DNA of 64,000 nt from Isoptericola sp. BMS4 (lineage in GTDB: Bacteria; Actinomycetota; Actinomycetes; Actinomycetales; Cellulomonadaceae). The translations under genes and the position numbers were made by a program. The notes beneath the pieces were generated by a model. It made no database searches and was not told the DNA's origin. It was given only the letters and a program-made list of their open reading frames with translations. Where the stretch lies: assembly GCF_011634835.1 (NCBI RefSeq), contig NZ_SIRP01000001.1:2232034-2296033 (forward strand), read 5' to 3'. Shown here in pieces: positions 33,038 to 41,070 of the stretch (positions are counted from its first letter, which is position 1; each line of letters starts with the position of its first letter).

Positions 33038-33076
33038 GTGACGGACACGGCGAACGGTCCCACGACCTCGCGCTGA
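33038..33076 (+). CDS. 12-codon leader ORF upstream of the ABC-F gene
   Basis: MTDTANGPTTSR starts at GTG 33038, behind GGAAGGA at 33023-33029, and stops 83 nt before the ABC-F start. ABC-F genes are often controlled by ribosome stalling on short leader ORFs. The position and ribosome site fit that arrangement, but function is inferred only. Confidence 0.45.
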   Translation: MTDTANGPTTSR

Positions 33077-33159
33077 CGTCCGCTCACCCGCACCCGGGCC
33101 GGTGCCCTCCCCGGTGAGCAGCCGCGTCGGCGCACGCCGCCGCGTCCCCGGGAGCCCAC

Positions 33160-34842
33160 GTGCCCACCGCCCTTCACCAGTCTCACCCCGCCGTCGTCCT
33201 GCAGGACCTCACCTTCTCCTGGCCCGACGGTGCCACCCCGATCGCCGGCGTCTCCGGCGCCTTCTCCCGCGGCCGCACCGGCCTGGTGGGCCTCAACGGC
33301 GCGGGCAAGTCCACGCTGCTGCGGCTCGTCGCCGGCCGCCTGCGTCCCACGTCCGGCTCGGTGTCCGTCTCGGGCGTGGCGGACTACCTGCCGCAGCACC
33401 TGACCCTCGACGTCGACGCGACGGTCGCCGACCTGCTCGGCGTGCGCGACGTCGTCGACGCCGTGCGGGCCATCACCGACGGCGACGTGCCCGCCGACCG
33501 GCTGGAGCCGCTGTTCGACGTCGTCGGCGACGGCTGGGACGCCGAGGAGCGCGCGGTCGCCGCGCTCGACGCCGCGGGCCTGCCGTCGTCCGACGGCGTC
33601 CTGGACCGCCGGGTCGCGACGCTGTCCGGCGGGGAGACCGTGCTCACCGCCGTCACCGGGATCCGCCTGCGAGGCGCGGACGTCGCCCTGCTCGACGAGC
33701 CCACCAACAACCTGGACGGCGACGCGCGCGAGCGGCTGCACGAGATCGTGCGCACGTGGCGCGGGGCGCTCGTCGTCGTCTCCCACGACCGCGCGCTGCT
33801 GGAGCTCGTGGACGCCACCGCCGAGCTGCGCACGGGCGGGCTCACCACGTTCGGCGGCCCGTACTCCGCGTACGAGGAGTGGCTGCGGGGGCAGCAGGAG
33901 GCCGCGCGCCAGGCGCTGCGGGACGCCGAGCAGGTGCTGCAGCGCGAGCGCCGCGAGCGGATCAAGGTCGCCGAGCGGATCGCGCACTCCGAGCGGCGCG
34001 GGCGCAAGGACGTCGTCGAGCGCCGCTACGTCAAGGCGGCGATCAACGACCGGCGCAACTCCGCGGAGAAGGCGCAGGCGGCCCGCCGCGGGCAGGCGGC
34101 GGACAAGGAGTCCGCCGCCCGCGCCGCGGTCCGCGAGGCCGGACGGGCGGTGCGGGACGACGACAGCATCACCGTCGACCTGCCCGACCCCGACGTCCCG
34201 TCGTCGCGCCGGCTCGCCGTGCTGCGGGGCACCGACGGGCGCGACGTCGTCCTCGCGGGCCCGGAGCGCGTGGCGCTCACCGGACCCAACGGGGTGGGCA
34301 AGACGACGCTGCTGGAGATGCTCGTCGCGCCACCCGACCGGCCGGACGGCGGCCGGCCCGACGGAGCCGGGTCGGGCGCCCGCGCGGAGGCGCTCACGGA
34401 GCGGGTGGGGTACCTGCCCCAGCGGCTGGACGTGCTCGACGACGACCGGACGGTGCTCGACGCCGTGCGGGACGGCGCCCCGCACGTCGCGCCGGGGGAC
34501 CTGCGCCACTGGCTGGCGCGCTTCCTCGTCCGCGGCGACCAGGTCGACCGGCCCGTCGCGACGCTGTCGGGCGGGGAGAGGTTCCGGGTCACGCTGGCGC
34601 GCCTGCTGCTGGCCGAGCCGCCCGCCCAGCTGCTGGTCCTGGACGAGCCGACGAACAACCTGGACCTCGCCAGCACCGACCAGCTCGTGCAGGCGTTGGC
34701 CGCCTATCGCGGCGGGCTGCTCGTCGTCAGCCACGACCGGGCGTTCCTCGACCGGATCGGGCTCGACGCCGAGCTGCGCCTCACGGGCGATGGTGTGCTG
34801 CGGCGTGGCGTGCTGCGTCGTGGTCCGGTCGCGGGGCCGTGA
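33160..34842 (+). CDS. ABC-F family ATPase (ribosome-associated, antibiotic-protection type)
   Basis: The 560-residue protein has two ABC ATPase domains and no membrane segment, the ABC-F plan. Domain 1 has LNGAGKSTLLR near residue 46, LSGGET near 155 and LLDEPTNNLDG near 177. A charged linker from about 240 to 330 (RQALRDAEQVLQRERRERIK) corresponds to the P-site-tRNA-interaction motif. Domain 2 has GPNGVGKTTLLE near 372, LSGGERFR near 470 and VLDEPTNNLDL near 495. Such proteins bind the ribosomal E site and either aid translation or displace antibiotics. The GTG at 33160 has a GGGAG about nine bases upstream. The upstream 266 bp hold a 12-codon ORF. Confidence 0.9.
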   Translation: MPTALHQSHPAVVLQDLTFSWPDGATPIAGVSGAFSRGRTGLVGLNGAGKSTLLRLVAGRLRPTSGSVSVSGVADYLPQHLTLDVDATVADLLGVRDVVDAVRAITDGDVPADRLEPLFDVVGDGWDAEERAVAALDAAGLPSSDGVLDRRVATLSGGETVLTAVTGIRLRGADVALLDEPTNNLDGDARERLHEIVRTWRGALVVVSHDRALLELVDATAELRTGGLTTFGGPYSAYEEWLRGQQEAARQALRDAEQVLQRERRERIKVAERIAHSERRGRKDVVERRYVKAAINDRRNSAEKAQAARRGQAADKESAARAAVREAGRAVRDDDSITVDLPDPDVPSSRRLAVLRGTDGRDVVLAGPERVALTGPNGVGKTTLLEMLVAPPDRPDGGRPDGAGSGARAEALTERVGYLPQRLDVLDDDRTVLDAVRDGAPHVAPGDLRHWLARFLVRGDQVDRPVATLSGGERFRVTLARLLLAEPPAQLLVLDEPTNNLDLASTDQLVQALAAYRGGLLVVSHDRAFLDRIGLDAELRLTGDGVLRRGVLRRGPVAGP

Positions 34843-34881
34843 CCGCCGTGGGGGGCTCGGCGGTCACGGCCCCGCGACCGG
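34825..34881. terminator. 24-bp perfect bidirectional terminator
   Basis: Positions 34825-34848 and 34858-34881 are perfectly complementary over 24 bp around a 9-nt loop. The stem contains the last codons and the TGA of the ABC-F gene, and ends 14 bp from the stop of the convergent adenosine deaminase. It can serve both genes. Confidence 0.9.
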
Positions 34882-34894
34882 TGTCGGGGGGAGG

Positions 34895-36016
34895 TCAGCG
34901 GGCCAGGCCCGCGACCGTCTCGTCGAACCGCCGCAGGACGGCGGCCTTCTGGTCCTCCGGGAGCCAGCAGGCCTCGAAGCCGGCCCGGGCCATCCGGACG
35001 AGCCGGTCGTCGGGCACGCCCACCTGCTCGGCGAGGATCTCGTACTCGCCCAGCACGGTGGTGGGGAACATCCCCGGGTCGTCGGAGCACGGGTAGACGT
35101 TCATCCCGGCCTCGACCATCGCCGCGATCGACGCGCGCCGCCACGGCCGCCAGGAGCGGCGCGACGTGGTCGAGGCCACCGAGAACGGCACCTGCTCGTC
35201 GACCATGCGCGCCACGACGTCGTCGTCCTCGAGCACGAAGTACCCGTGGTCGAGGCGGTCGCAGCCGAGCACGTCCAGGCAGGTGACGGCGTTGCGGGCG
35301 GTGGGCACGTGCTCGGAGGTGTGCGCCGTGCGCCCCAGGCCCGCAGCACCGGCCAGCCGGTACGCGTCGGCGAACCGCTCCGGTGGACCGGCCGTCTCCA
35401 GGTTGTCCAGCCCGATCCCCGCGACGTACTCGTGCGGATGGTCGGTCACGGTCCGGACCCAGTCCAGGGCCTCCTCGCCGGTGCCGCTGCGGTCGATGGC
35501 CGCGAGCAGGCGCCCGGTCATGCCGAGGTCACGCTCCGCCATGCGGATGCCCTCGGCGTGCGCCTCGACCCACGCCGGGTAGCCCAGGTGGCGCAGGTGC
35601 GCGGGGACCATGTCGAACGAGACCTCGAGGTGCCAGGCGCCCGAGCGGTGCGCGGTCTCGAACGCCTCGTACGTGATGCGGGTGAGATCGTCGGCGTCGC
35701 GCAGCACCGACCGCACCCACTCCGAGGCCTGGAACAGCGAGTACGAGCGCTCCGGCTCGTCGTCGCTGCGGCCCTGCGGCATCGGCACGCGGGTGTGCCG
35801 GTACAGCTCGGGGTCCGGCGGCCGGGAGTTGATCGACGCGAAGATCCGCTCGGGAGCCTCGGGCAGCGCGAGGCCCTCGCGCCGCGCCAGCTCCGCGAAC
35901 GTGCCCGCGCGCACCGTGCCCAGCAGGTGGCAGTGCAGGTCGGCCTTGGGCAGGAGCCGCAGGTCGAGCCGGGACGGCGCCGGCGTGTCGTGCGTGGTCG
36001 TGGACCGCTCGGTCAT
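34895..36016 (-). CDS. Adenosine deaminase-family protein
   Basis: The 373-residue enzyme is predicted to deaminate adenosine or a related purine. Zinc ligands appear in order: LPKADLHCHLLG with His28 and His30, the segment GRTAHTSEH near residue 232 giving His and the catalytic Glu, the HG of LDHG near 262, and the Asp pair in SDDPGMFP near 318. The AHTSE form differs from the common HAGE. It is the last gene of a PotABCD-like import operon; its ATG overlaps the binding-protein stop (TGATG). That suggests it acts on the imported compound. The arginine/tryptophan-rich insert SRRSWRPWRRAS near 291 is uncommon. Confidence 0.87.
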   Translation of the reverse strand: MTERSTTTHDTPAPSRLDLRLLPKADLHCHLLGTVRAGTFAELARREGLALPEAPERIFASINSRPPDPELYRHTRVPMPQGRSDDEPERSYSLFQASEWVRSVLRDADDLTRITYEAFETAHRSGAWHLEVSFDMVPAHLRHLGYPAWVEAHAEGIRMAERDLGMTGRLLAAIDRSGTGEEALDWVRTVTDHPHEYVAGIGLDNLETAGPPERFADAYRLAGAAGLGRTAHTSEHVPTARNAVTCLDVLGCDRLDHGYFVLEDDDVVARMVDEQVPFSVASTTSRRSWRPWRRASIAAMVEAGMNVYPCSDDPGMFPTTVLGEYEILAEQVGVPDDRLVRMARAGFEACWLPEDQKAAVLRRFDETVAGLAR

Positions 36017-37086
36017 CAGCCCCCCACGACCTCGCGCGCGAACCGGTCCACCCACTCGTTGCGGTTCGCGACGGTCTCGGCCGGGTCCAGGGTCTCGTAG
36101 CCGGCCGCGGCCGGGTCGGCGGCGATGTCCCCGACGACCGCGGAGAGCTCGGCGGGCACCTCCGCGTCGAGGTTCACGGGAAGGTCTCCCACGAGCTCGG
36201 CCGAGGCCTCCTGGGCCTCCACGGACAGGAGGTAGTCGATGAAGGCGAAGGCGCCCTCGGGGTTCGGTGCACCGGCGGGGACCACGGCCCGGTTGGTCGC
36301 CATGTAGCGGCCCTCCGCGGGCGGGGTCCACGCGATCGACTCGCCGGACGCGACCAGGTCGGTCGCGAAGCCGTTGAGTGCCACGCCCCCGACGATCTCG
36401 CCCTGGGTGAGCAGGTTCGTGAACTCGGTGGTGGAGCTGTAGAACTGCAGGACGTTCGGCGCCCAGCCGGCCATCGTCGAGAAGGCCGTGTCGACGTCGT
36501 AGGGGCCGTCGCCGAACGCGTCGGCCACGCCCGAGACGGTGAGCTGGCCGGCCGTCACGGAGATGTCGGGCAGGGCCACCATGCCGGCGAGGGCCGGGTC
36601 GGCGTACAGGTCCCAGGCGGCCGCCTGCTCGGCGTCGAGCACGGTCGTGTCGTACATGACGCCGTTCAGCTGGTAGCTGTACGCGGGGCCGGGGTAGGCG
36701 TCGTCGACGGCGAAGCCGGCGATCTCGTCCAGCGTGGGCACGTCGTCGGCGGTGACCGGCTGCAGGAGGTCCTCCTCGTCGGCGATCGCCACGTACGTGT
36801 CGGACATGAGCATGACGTCGACGCCGGTGCCCTCGCCCTCGAGCTGCAGCTGGGAGAGCCGGTCCGCGTTGGAGCCGGTGTCGAGCTCGACCTCGATGCC
36901 GGTGGCCTCGGTGAACGGGTCGACGACGGCCTCGGTGAACTCCTCCACGCCGAAGGGGAAGGTGCTGACGACGATGGTGTCGGTGCTCGCGTCGTCGTCA
37001 CCCCCGGAGGCGGAGCAGCCGGCCACGGCCACCAGGGACGTGGCGGCGAGCGCCGGGAGCACGCGGTACCTGCGGGGCAGGGTCAT
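36016..37086 (-). CDS. PotD-like ABC substrate-binding lipoprotein
   Basis: The 356-residue protein has a lipoprotein signal with lipobox VAGC near residue 24 and a family-1 solute-binding fold of the PotD/spermidine-putrescine type: IVVSTFPFGVEEFTEAVVDPFTEATGIEVELDTG, then GVDVMLMSDTYVAIADEEDLL and PEGAFAFIDYLLS. The ATG is supported by AAAGGA. It is translationally coupled to the adenosine deaminase and lies 75 nt after the ATPase gene. The usual acidic polyamine-binding residues cannot be confirmed by eye, so the substrate could be a purine-related compound rather than a polyamine. Confidence 0.87.
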   Translation of the reverse strand: MTLPRRYRVLPALAATSLVAVAGCSASGGDDDASTDTIVVSTFPFGVEEFTEAVVDPFTEATGIEVELDTGSNADRLSQLQLEGEGTGVDVMLMSDTYVAIADEEDLLQPVTADDVPTLDEIAGFAVDDAYPGPAYSYQLNGVMYDTTVLDAEQAAAWDLYADPALAGMVALPDISVTAGQLTVSGVADAFGDGPYDVDTAFSTMAGWAPNVLQFYSSTTEFTNLLTQGEIVGGVALNGFATDLVASGESIAWTPPAEGRYMATNRAVVPAGAPNPEGAFAFIDYLLSVEAQEASAELVGDLPVNLDAEVPAELSAVVGDIAADPAAAGYETLDPAETVANRNEWVDRFAREVVGG

Positions 37087-37161
37087 GGCAGTTCCTTTCG
37101 GAGGGGACACTCTCGGTGACGCAAGGGGCGGTGGTGCGAGGGGCGTCCGCGCGGGGGACGC

Positions 37162-38175
37162 TCAGCCCGCGGGCAGCGGGACGACGTGACCGGGCGCCGC
37201 CTCGACCCGGACGTCGCCGCCGACCCGCAGGTCCGGCGCCGTCGTGGCGCGCAGGTCGGCCACCAGCCGGACGGGGTCACCGCTCGCCTCGGCGCGGGCT
37301 TCGACGGTGACGAGCACGTCCACCCCGCGGTAGGCGAGGTCGGTCACCCGGCCCGGCAGGGAGACGCCGCCGGACGTGGCGCCGTCGGAGGCGACCCCGT
37401 CGGGGTCGACGAGCAGGTGCTCCGGGCGGACGGTGAGGAGGGCGTCGTTCGTCGGGATGAAGTTCTCGTACCCGAGGAACTCGGCCACGAAGCGGTTGGC
37501 CGGAGCGGGGAAGACCTCCTGCGGCGACCCCTGCTGCTGGATCCGGCCGTCCTTCATGACGACCATCTGGTCGCTCATCTCCAGGGCCTCGTCCTGGTCG
37601 TGGGTCACCAGCACCACGCTGAGGCCGGTCTCGGCCTGGATGCGGCGGATCTCCGCACGCATCTGCAGCCGCAGCCGGGCGTCCAGGTTGGACAGCGGCT
37701 CGTCCAGGAGCAGCAGCTCGGGCCGGATCGCCACGGCCCGGGCGATCGCCACGCGCTGCTGCTGGCCGCCGGAGAGCTGCTTGGGCCGGCTGCCCGCGAG
37801 GTGGGCCAGCCCCACCATCTCGAGCGCCTCGGTGACGCGGGCCTCCCGCTCGGCCCTCGGCGTGCGCCGCAGCTTCAGCCCGTACCCGACGTTGTCGGCC
37901 ACGGTCATGTGCGGGAACAGCGCGTAGGACTGGAACACCATGCCGAGGTTGCGCTTCTCGGGCGGGGTGGTGGTGCAGTCCCGGCCGCCGACGAGGATCG
38001 TGCCGCTGGTGGGGCTGAGATAGCCGGCGAGCATGCGCAGGCTGGTGGTCTTGCCGCACCCGCTGGGCCCGAGGAGGGTGGTGAGCTTGCCGTCGGGGAT
38101 GGTGAGGTCGATCGCGTCGACGGCGGTGAAGTCGCCGAACACCTGGGAGACGGCGCGGAACTCGGCTGCGCTCAT
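37162..38175 (-). CDS. PotA-like ABC importer ATPase
   Basis: The 337-residue protein has an ABC domain with Walker A GPSGCGKTTSLR near residue 36, Q-loop VFQSYALFPHMTV, signature LSGGQQQR near 134, Walker B LLLLDEPLSNLD near 155 and switch His in VLVTHDQDEA. A TOBE-type regulatory domain follows from about 235 (LTVRPEHLLV). The SNLDA and FPHMTV blocks are typical of the PotA/FbpC/MalK group. The ATG overlaps the upstream permease stop as ATGA. It serves the two permeases and binding protein of this operon. Confidence 0.92.
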   Translation of the reverse strand: MSAAEFRAVSQVFGDFTAVDAIDLTIPDGKLTTLLGPSGCGKTTSLRMLAGYLSPTSGTILVGGRDCTTTPPEKRNLGMVFQSYALFPHMTVADNVGYGLKLRRTPRAEREARVTEALEMVGLAHLAGSRPKQLSGGQQQRVAIARAVAIRPELLLLDEPLSNLDARLRLQMRAEIRRIQAETGLSVVLVTHDQDEALEMSDQMVVMKDGRIQQQGSPQEVFPAPANRFVAEFLGYENFIPTNDALLTVRPEHLLVDPDGVASDGATSGGVSLPGRVTDLAYRGVDVLVTVEARAEASGDPVRLVADLRATTAPDLRVGGDVRVEAAPGHVVPLPAG

Positions 38176-38969
38176 CGGTTGATACCTCCGAAGATCTTCG
38201 CGAACCCGACGGTGCGCTCGGCGAGGACCGCCACCAGCACGGTGCCGGCGAGGATGAGCACCGACGTCGAGGCGACGATGGGGTCGTAGCTCTGCTGCAC
38301 GTAGTCGAGCATCGTGACGGGCAGCGTGCGGAAGTCCCGGCTCTGCAGCAGCAGCGAGAGCGGCACGTTGTTGAACGACGTCACGAAGCTCAGCAGCGCG
38401 GCCGAGAAGAGGCCGGGCCGCAGCAGCGGCAGGGTGATGGTCCAGAAGGTCCGCACGGGCGAGGCGCCGAGCCCGCGGGCGGCGTCCTCGACGGACGGGT
38501 CGACGAGCGCCAGGGAGGCGCCGGTGACGCGCACCGCGTACGGGAACATCAGCACCGTGTGCCCGACCACCAGCGTCGTGAAGTTGTTCATGCCGAGGCC
38601 GACCATGAACTGCTGGTACAGGGCGAGGCCCACCACCAGCTCCGGCACGATGAGCGGGGAGAGGAAGAGTCCCTCCAGCAGGCCCTTGCCGGGGATCCTC
38701 CCGCGGTGGATGGCCAGCGCCACCGGCACGCCGAGCAGCAGGGACCCGCAGGCGGCCAGCACGGCCAGCTCCAGGCTGGAGACCAGCGCGGTGACGAACG
38801 GCTCGTAGCCGACGGCGGCCCCGAACCAGCGCAGCGAGAACCCGTCCGGTGGGAACCGCACCGTGGACCCGGCGGTGAAGGCCGTGACGACCACGAAGAC
38901 GAGCGGGCCGATCATCACGAGGTAGCCCAGGACGGCCAGCGAGGCGGCCACGGGTCGGCGCGTGCTCAT
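38172..38969 (-). CDS. PotC-like ABC importer permease
   Basis: The 265-residue inner-membrane protein has six hydrophobic helices and the EAA coupling loop DPSVEDAARGLGASPVRTFWTITLPLLRPGL, of which the core EDAARGLGA lies near residue 164. It is the second permease of the importer. Both its ends overlap neighbouring genes by 4 nt (ATGA), so permease 1, permease 2 and the ATPase are translated as a coupled set. Confidence 0.92.
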   Translation of the reverse strand: MSTRRPVAASLAVLGYLVMIGPLVFVVVTAFTAGSTVRFPPDGFSLRWFGAAVGYEPFVTALVSSLELAVLAACGSLLLGVPVALAIHRGRIPGKGLLEGLFLSPLIVPELVVGLALYQQFMVGLGMNNFTTLVVGHTVLMFPYAVRVTGASLALVDPSVEDAARGLGASPVRTFWTITLPLLRPGLFSAALLSFVTSFNNVPLSLLLQSRDFRTLPVTMLDYVQQSYDPIVASTSVLILAGTVLVAVLAERTVGFAKIFGGINR

Positions 38970-39790
38970 GCGATCCTCGCCTTGCGTCCGAGGGCGCTCG
39001 ACAGGGCCGCGACCCCGAACACGAGCACGGTCATGATCAGTGCGGTGGCGCTCGCGGCCGCCCAGTCGAGGGTGGAGCTGGAGTACTGGAACAGCTGCGT
39101 GGAGAGCATCCGCTGCCGGGAGCCGCCGAGCAGGTACGGCGTCGTGTAGGCGGTGATGGACCCGGCGAACACGAGCGTGGCGGCGACGACGACGCCCGGC
39201 CAGGAGAGCGGCACCACGATGGTCCAGAAGGTCCGCGCCCGCCCCGCGCCGAGCCCGCGGGCGGCCTCGTCCAGGCGGGCGTCCACCTGCGCGAGGGCGG
39301 AGTAGGAGGAGACGATCGCCAGCGGCAGGAAGAGCTGCACGAGGCCGAGCACGATCGCCAGGGGCGTGTACAGCAGCTGCGGCGCCTCGTCGACGATCCC
39401 GAGCGCCACGAGCGCCTGCCCGACGGCGCCCTGCGAGCCCAGCACCACCAGCCAGCCGAACGTGCGCACGACGTTCGACAGCAGCAGCGGGAAGATCGCC
39501 ACGGCGAGCAGCACGCCCGCCCAGCGTGAGGTCGAGCGGGCCAGCAGGTAGGCCACGGGGAAGCCGAGGACGACGCAGACGACGGTCACGGTCAGGCCGA
39601 TCCCGAGGGTGCGGCCGATGATCGTCAGGTCGTAGGGGTCGGTGAGCATCTGCCCGAGGCGGGCGAAGACGTCGGCGGTCCCGGTGCCCGGCGGCGACAG
39701 GAGCATGAGCGCGGCGGGCACCAGGAACCCGGCGAGCAGCAGCACCAGGCCAGGCAGCAGGAGCAGCGCCGTGAGGCGGCGTGTGCGCAT
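38966..39790 (-). CDS. PotB-like ABC importer permease
   Basis: The 274-residue membrane protein is the first gene of the importer operon. It has six predicted helices and the EAA loop LDEAARGLGAGRARTFWTIVVPLSWPG near residue 180. The ATG at 39790 is chosen because GGGAG lies five bases upstream; the frame extends to 39868 with no good site. The promoter region to 39981 is shared with the divergent LacI gene and contains LacI-type operator sequences. Confidence 0.92.
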   Translation of the reverse strand: MRTRRLTALLLLPGLVLLLAGFLVPAALMLLSPPGTGTADVFARLGQMLTDPYDLTIIGRTLGIGLTVTVVCVVLGFPVAYLLARSTSRWAGVLLAVAIFPLLLSNVVRTFGWLVVLGSQGAVGQALVALGIVDEAPQLLYTPLAIVLGLVQLFLPLAIVSSYSALAQVDARLDEAARGLGAGRARTFWTIVVPLSWPGVVVAATLVFAGSITAYTTPYLLGGSRQRMLSTQLFQYSSSTLDWAAASATALIMTVLVFGVAALSSALGRKARIA

Positions 39791-39841
39791 GTGCTCCCTC
39801 GTGGTTCGTGGGTGGTGCCGGTTGCCGGGTGACGTCGCGTT

Positions 39842-39866
39842 CGCAACCGCTCCCGCAACCGGTTCC
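39842..39866. promoter_or_regulatory. Candidate LacI-family operator region
   Basis: CGCAACCG occurs twice (39842-39849 and 39854-39861). The second copy runs into the palindrome AACCGGTT (39857-39864), giving CGCAACCGGTTCC, which is like the central CG-spaced LacI/GalR operators. It sits between the importer operon and the LacI gene, about 65 bp upstream of the first permease. The rest of 39791-39981 shows nothing else clear. Confidence 0.6.
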
Positions 39867-39981
39867 ATCGGCTACGGTATGAAACCAGACCGCCCGCTTT
39901 CCCGTCCAGCCCCCGTCCGAACAGCGGGCAGGCGCGACGACGGGCCGACGGCGGCACGGCCACGAGGAGAACGGAGAACGG

Positions 39982-40998
39982 GTGCCCACACTGCTCGACG
40001 TCGCGGCCCGCGCCGGCGTGTCCAAGTCGACGGCGTCCCGCGCCCTGAGCCAGCCGCAGCTGGTGGCGGAGCGCACGGTGGAACGGGTCCTCGCCGCGGC
40101 GATGGAGCTGGGGTTCGTCCCCAACCGCGCCGCTCGCGAGCTGGCCCGGGGACGCACTGGTGTCGTGGCGCTCGTGGTCCCCACGCTGACGAACACGTTC
40201 TTCACGCCCATCATCGGCGGCGCCCAGGACCGTGCCGCCGAGGACGACCTGCAGGTCACGGTCGCCGTCAACGAGCTGGCCGGCCGGGAGAACCTGGTGC
40301 ACCTCGAGCGCCTCGCCGCCCAGGTGGACGGCGTGCTGATGGTGGCGCCGCGCTGCTCGGACGAGACGCTGACCACGGCGACGGGCCTGCGCCAGAGCGT
40401 CCTGGTGGACCGCGAGCTGCCCGGCACCGCCTCCGTGGTCGCCGACACCGCGACGGCGTTCGTGGAGCTCCTCCGCTCCCTCGCCGCCGCGGGGCACGAG
40501 CGGGTCGCGTTCCTCGGCGGTCCGGACCGCTCCTGGCAGAGCGGGCAGCGCACCCGCGCCCTGCGCGCCGCCGCGCGCGACCTGGCCGTGGACCTCACGG
40601 TCCTGGGCCCCTACCCGCCCACCTTCGCGGCGGGAGTCGACGGCGTGGACGACGTGCTCGCCAGCGGCGCCACGGTCGCGCTCCCGTACGCCTCCGACCT
40701 CGGGCTCGGCACCCTGTTCGGCCTGCACCGGCGGGGGAGGGCCTCGTGGTCGACGGCGCCGGGCCCGGACGCGGCGGGGGTCGTGGTGGTCGGCCGGCCG
40801 CAGGCCCCGATGGTCGACGTCGACGGCGCGCTCCTGGGCAGGCGCGCGATGGACCGTCTCGTCGGCCGCCTGAACGCCCCGGCCGTCCGTGCCACCCTCG
40901 CGACGTTCTCCGCCGCCGGCGCGAGGCCGGCAGCCGTGGCCGAGCGCGAGGAGGTCGCCGAGCGGCTGCCCGTCGCGGTCGCCTGGCCCGGCGCCTGA
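39982..40998 (+). CDS. LacI-family transcriptional regulator
   Basis: The 338-residue protein begins with the LacI helix-turn-helix (TLLDVAARAGVSKSTASRALS) and hinge (NRAARELARGRTGVVALVVPTLTNTFFTPIIGG). A periplasmic-binding-like effector domain follows. It is divergent from the PotABCD-adenosine deaminase operon and should control it through the operator near 39842-39866. The effector is probably the imported compound or a breakdown product. GGAG lies upstream of the GTG at 39982. The C-terminal domain is shorter than in LacI itself and lacks a tetramerisation helix. Confidence 0.9.
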   Translation: MPTLLDVAARAGVSKSTASRALSQPQLVAERTVERVLAAAMELGFVPNRAARELARGRTGVVALVVPTLTNTFFTPIIGGAQDRAAEDDLQVTVAVNELAGRENLVHLERLAAQVDGVLMVAPRCSDETLTTATGLRQSVLVDRELPGTASVVADTATAFVELLRSLAAAGHERVAFLGGPDRSWQSGQRTRALRAAARDLAVDLTVLGPYPPTFAAGVDGVDDVLASGATVALPYASDLGLGTLFGLHRRGRASWSTAPGPDAAGVVVVGRPQAPMVDVDGALLGRRAMDRLVGRLNAPAVRATLATFSAAGARPAAVAEREEVAERLPVAVAWPGA

Positions 40999-41070
40999 GC
41001 GCCGCCGCCCCGTTCCTCCCTCCGCGCCGGATCCGGGCCCGCCGGACGACGGCCCCGGTACGGTGAGCGG

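Noticed and set aside
34825-34881. The 24-bp perfect inverted repeat as a mobile-element end pair
   Set aside because: It has a 9-nt loop, sits between convergent genes and includes the stop codon of one; a terminator explains it fully.
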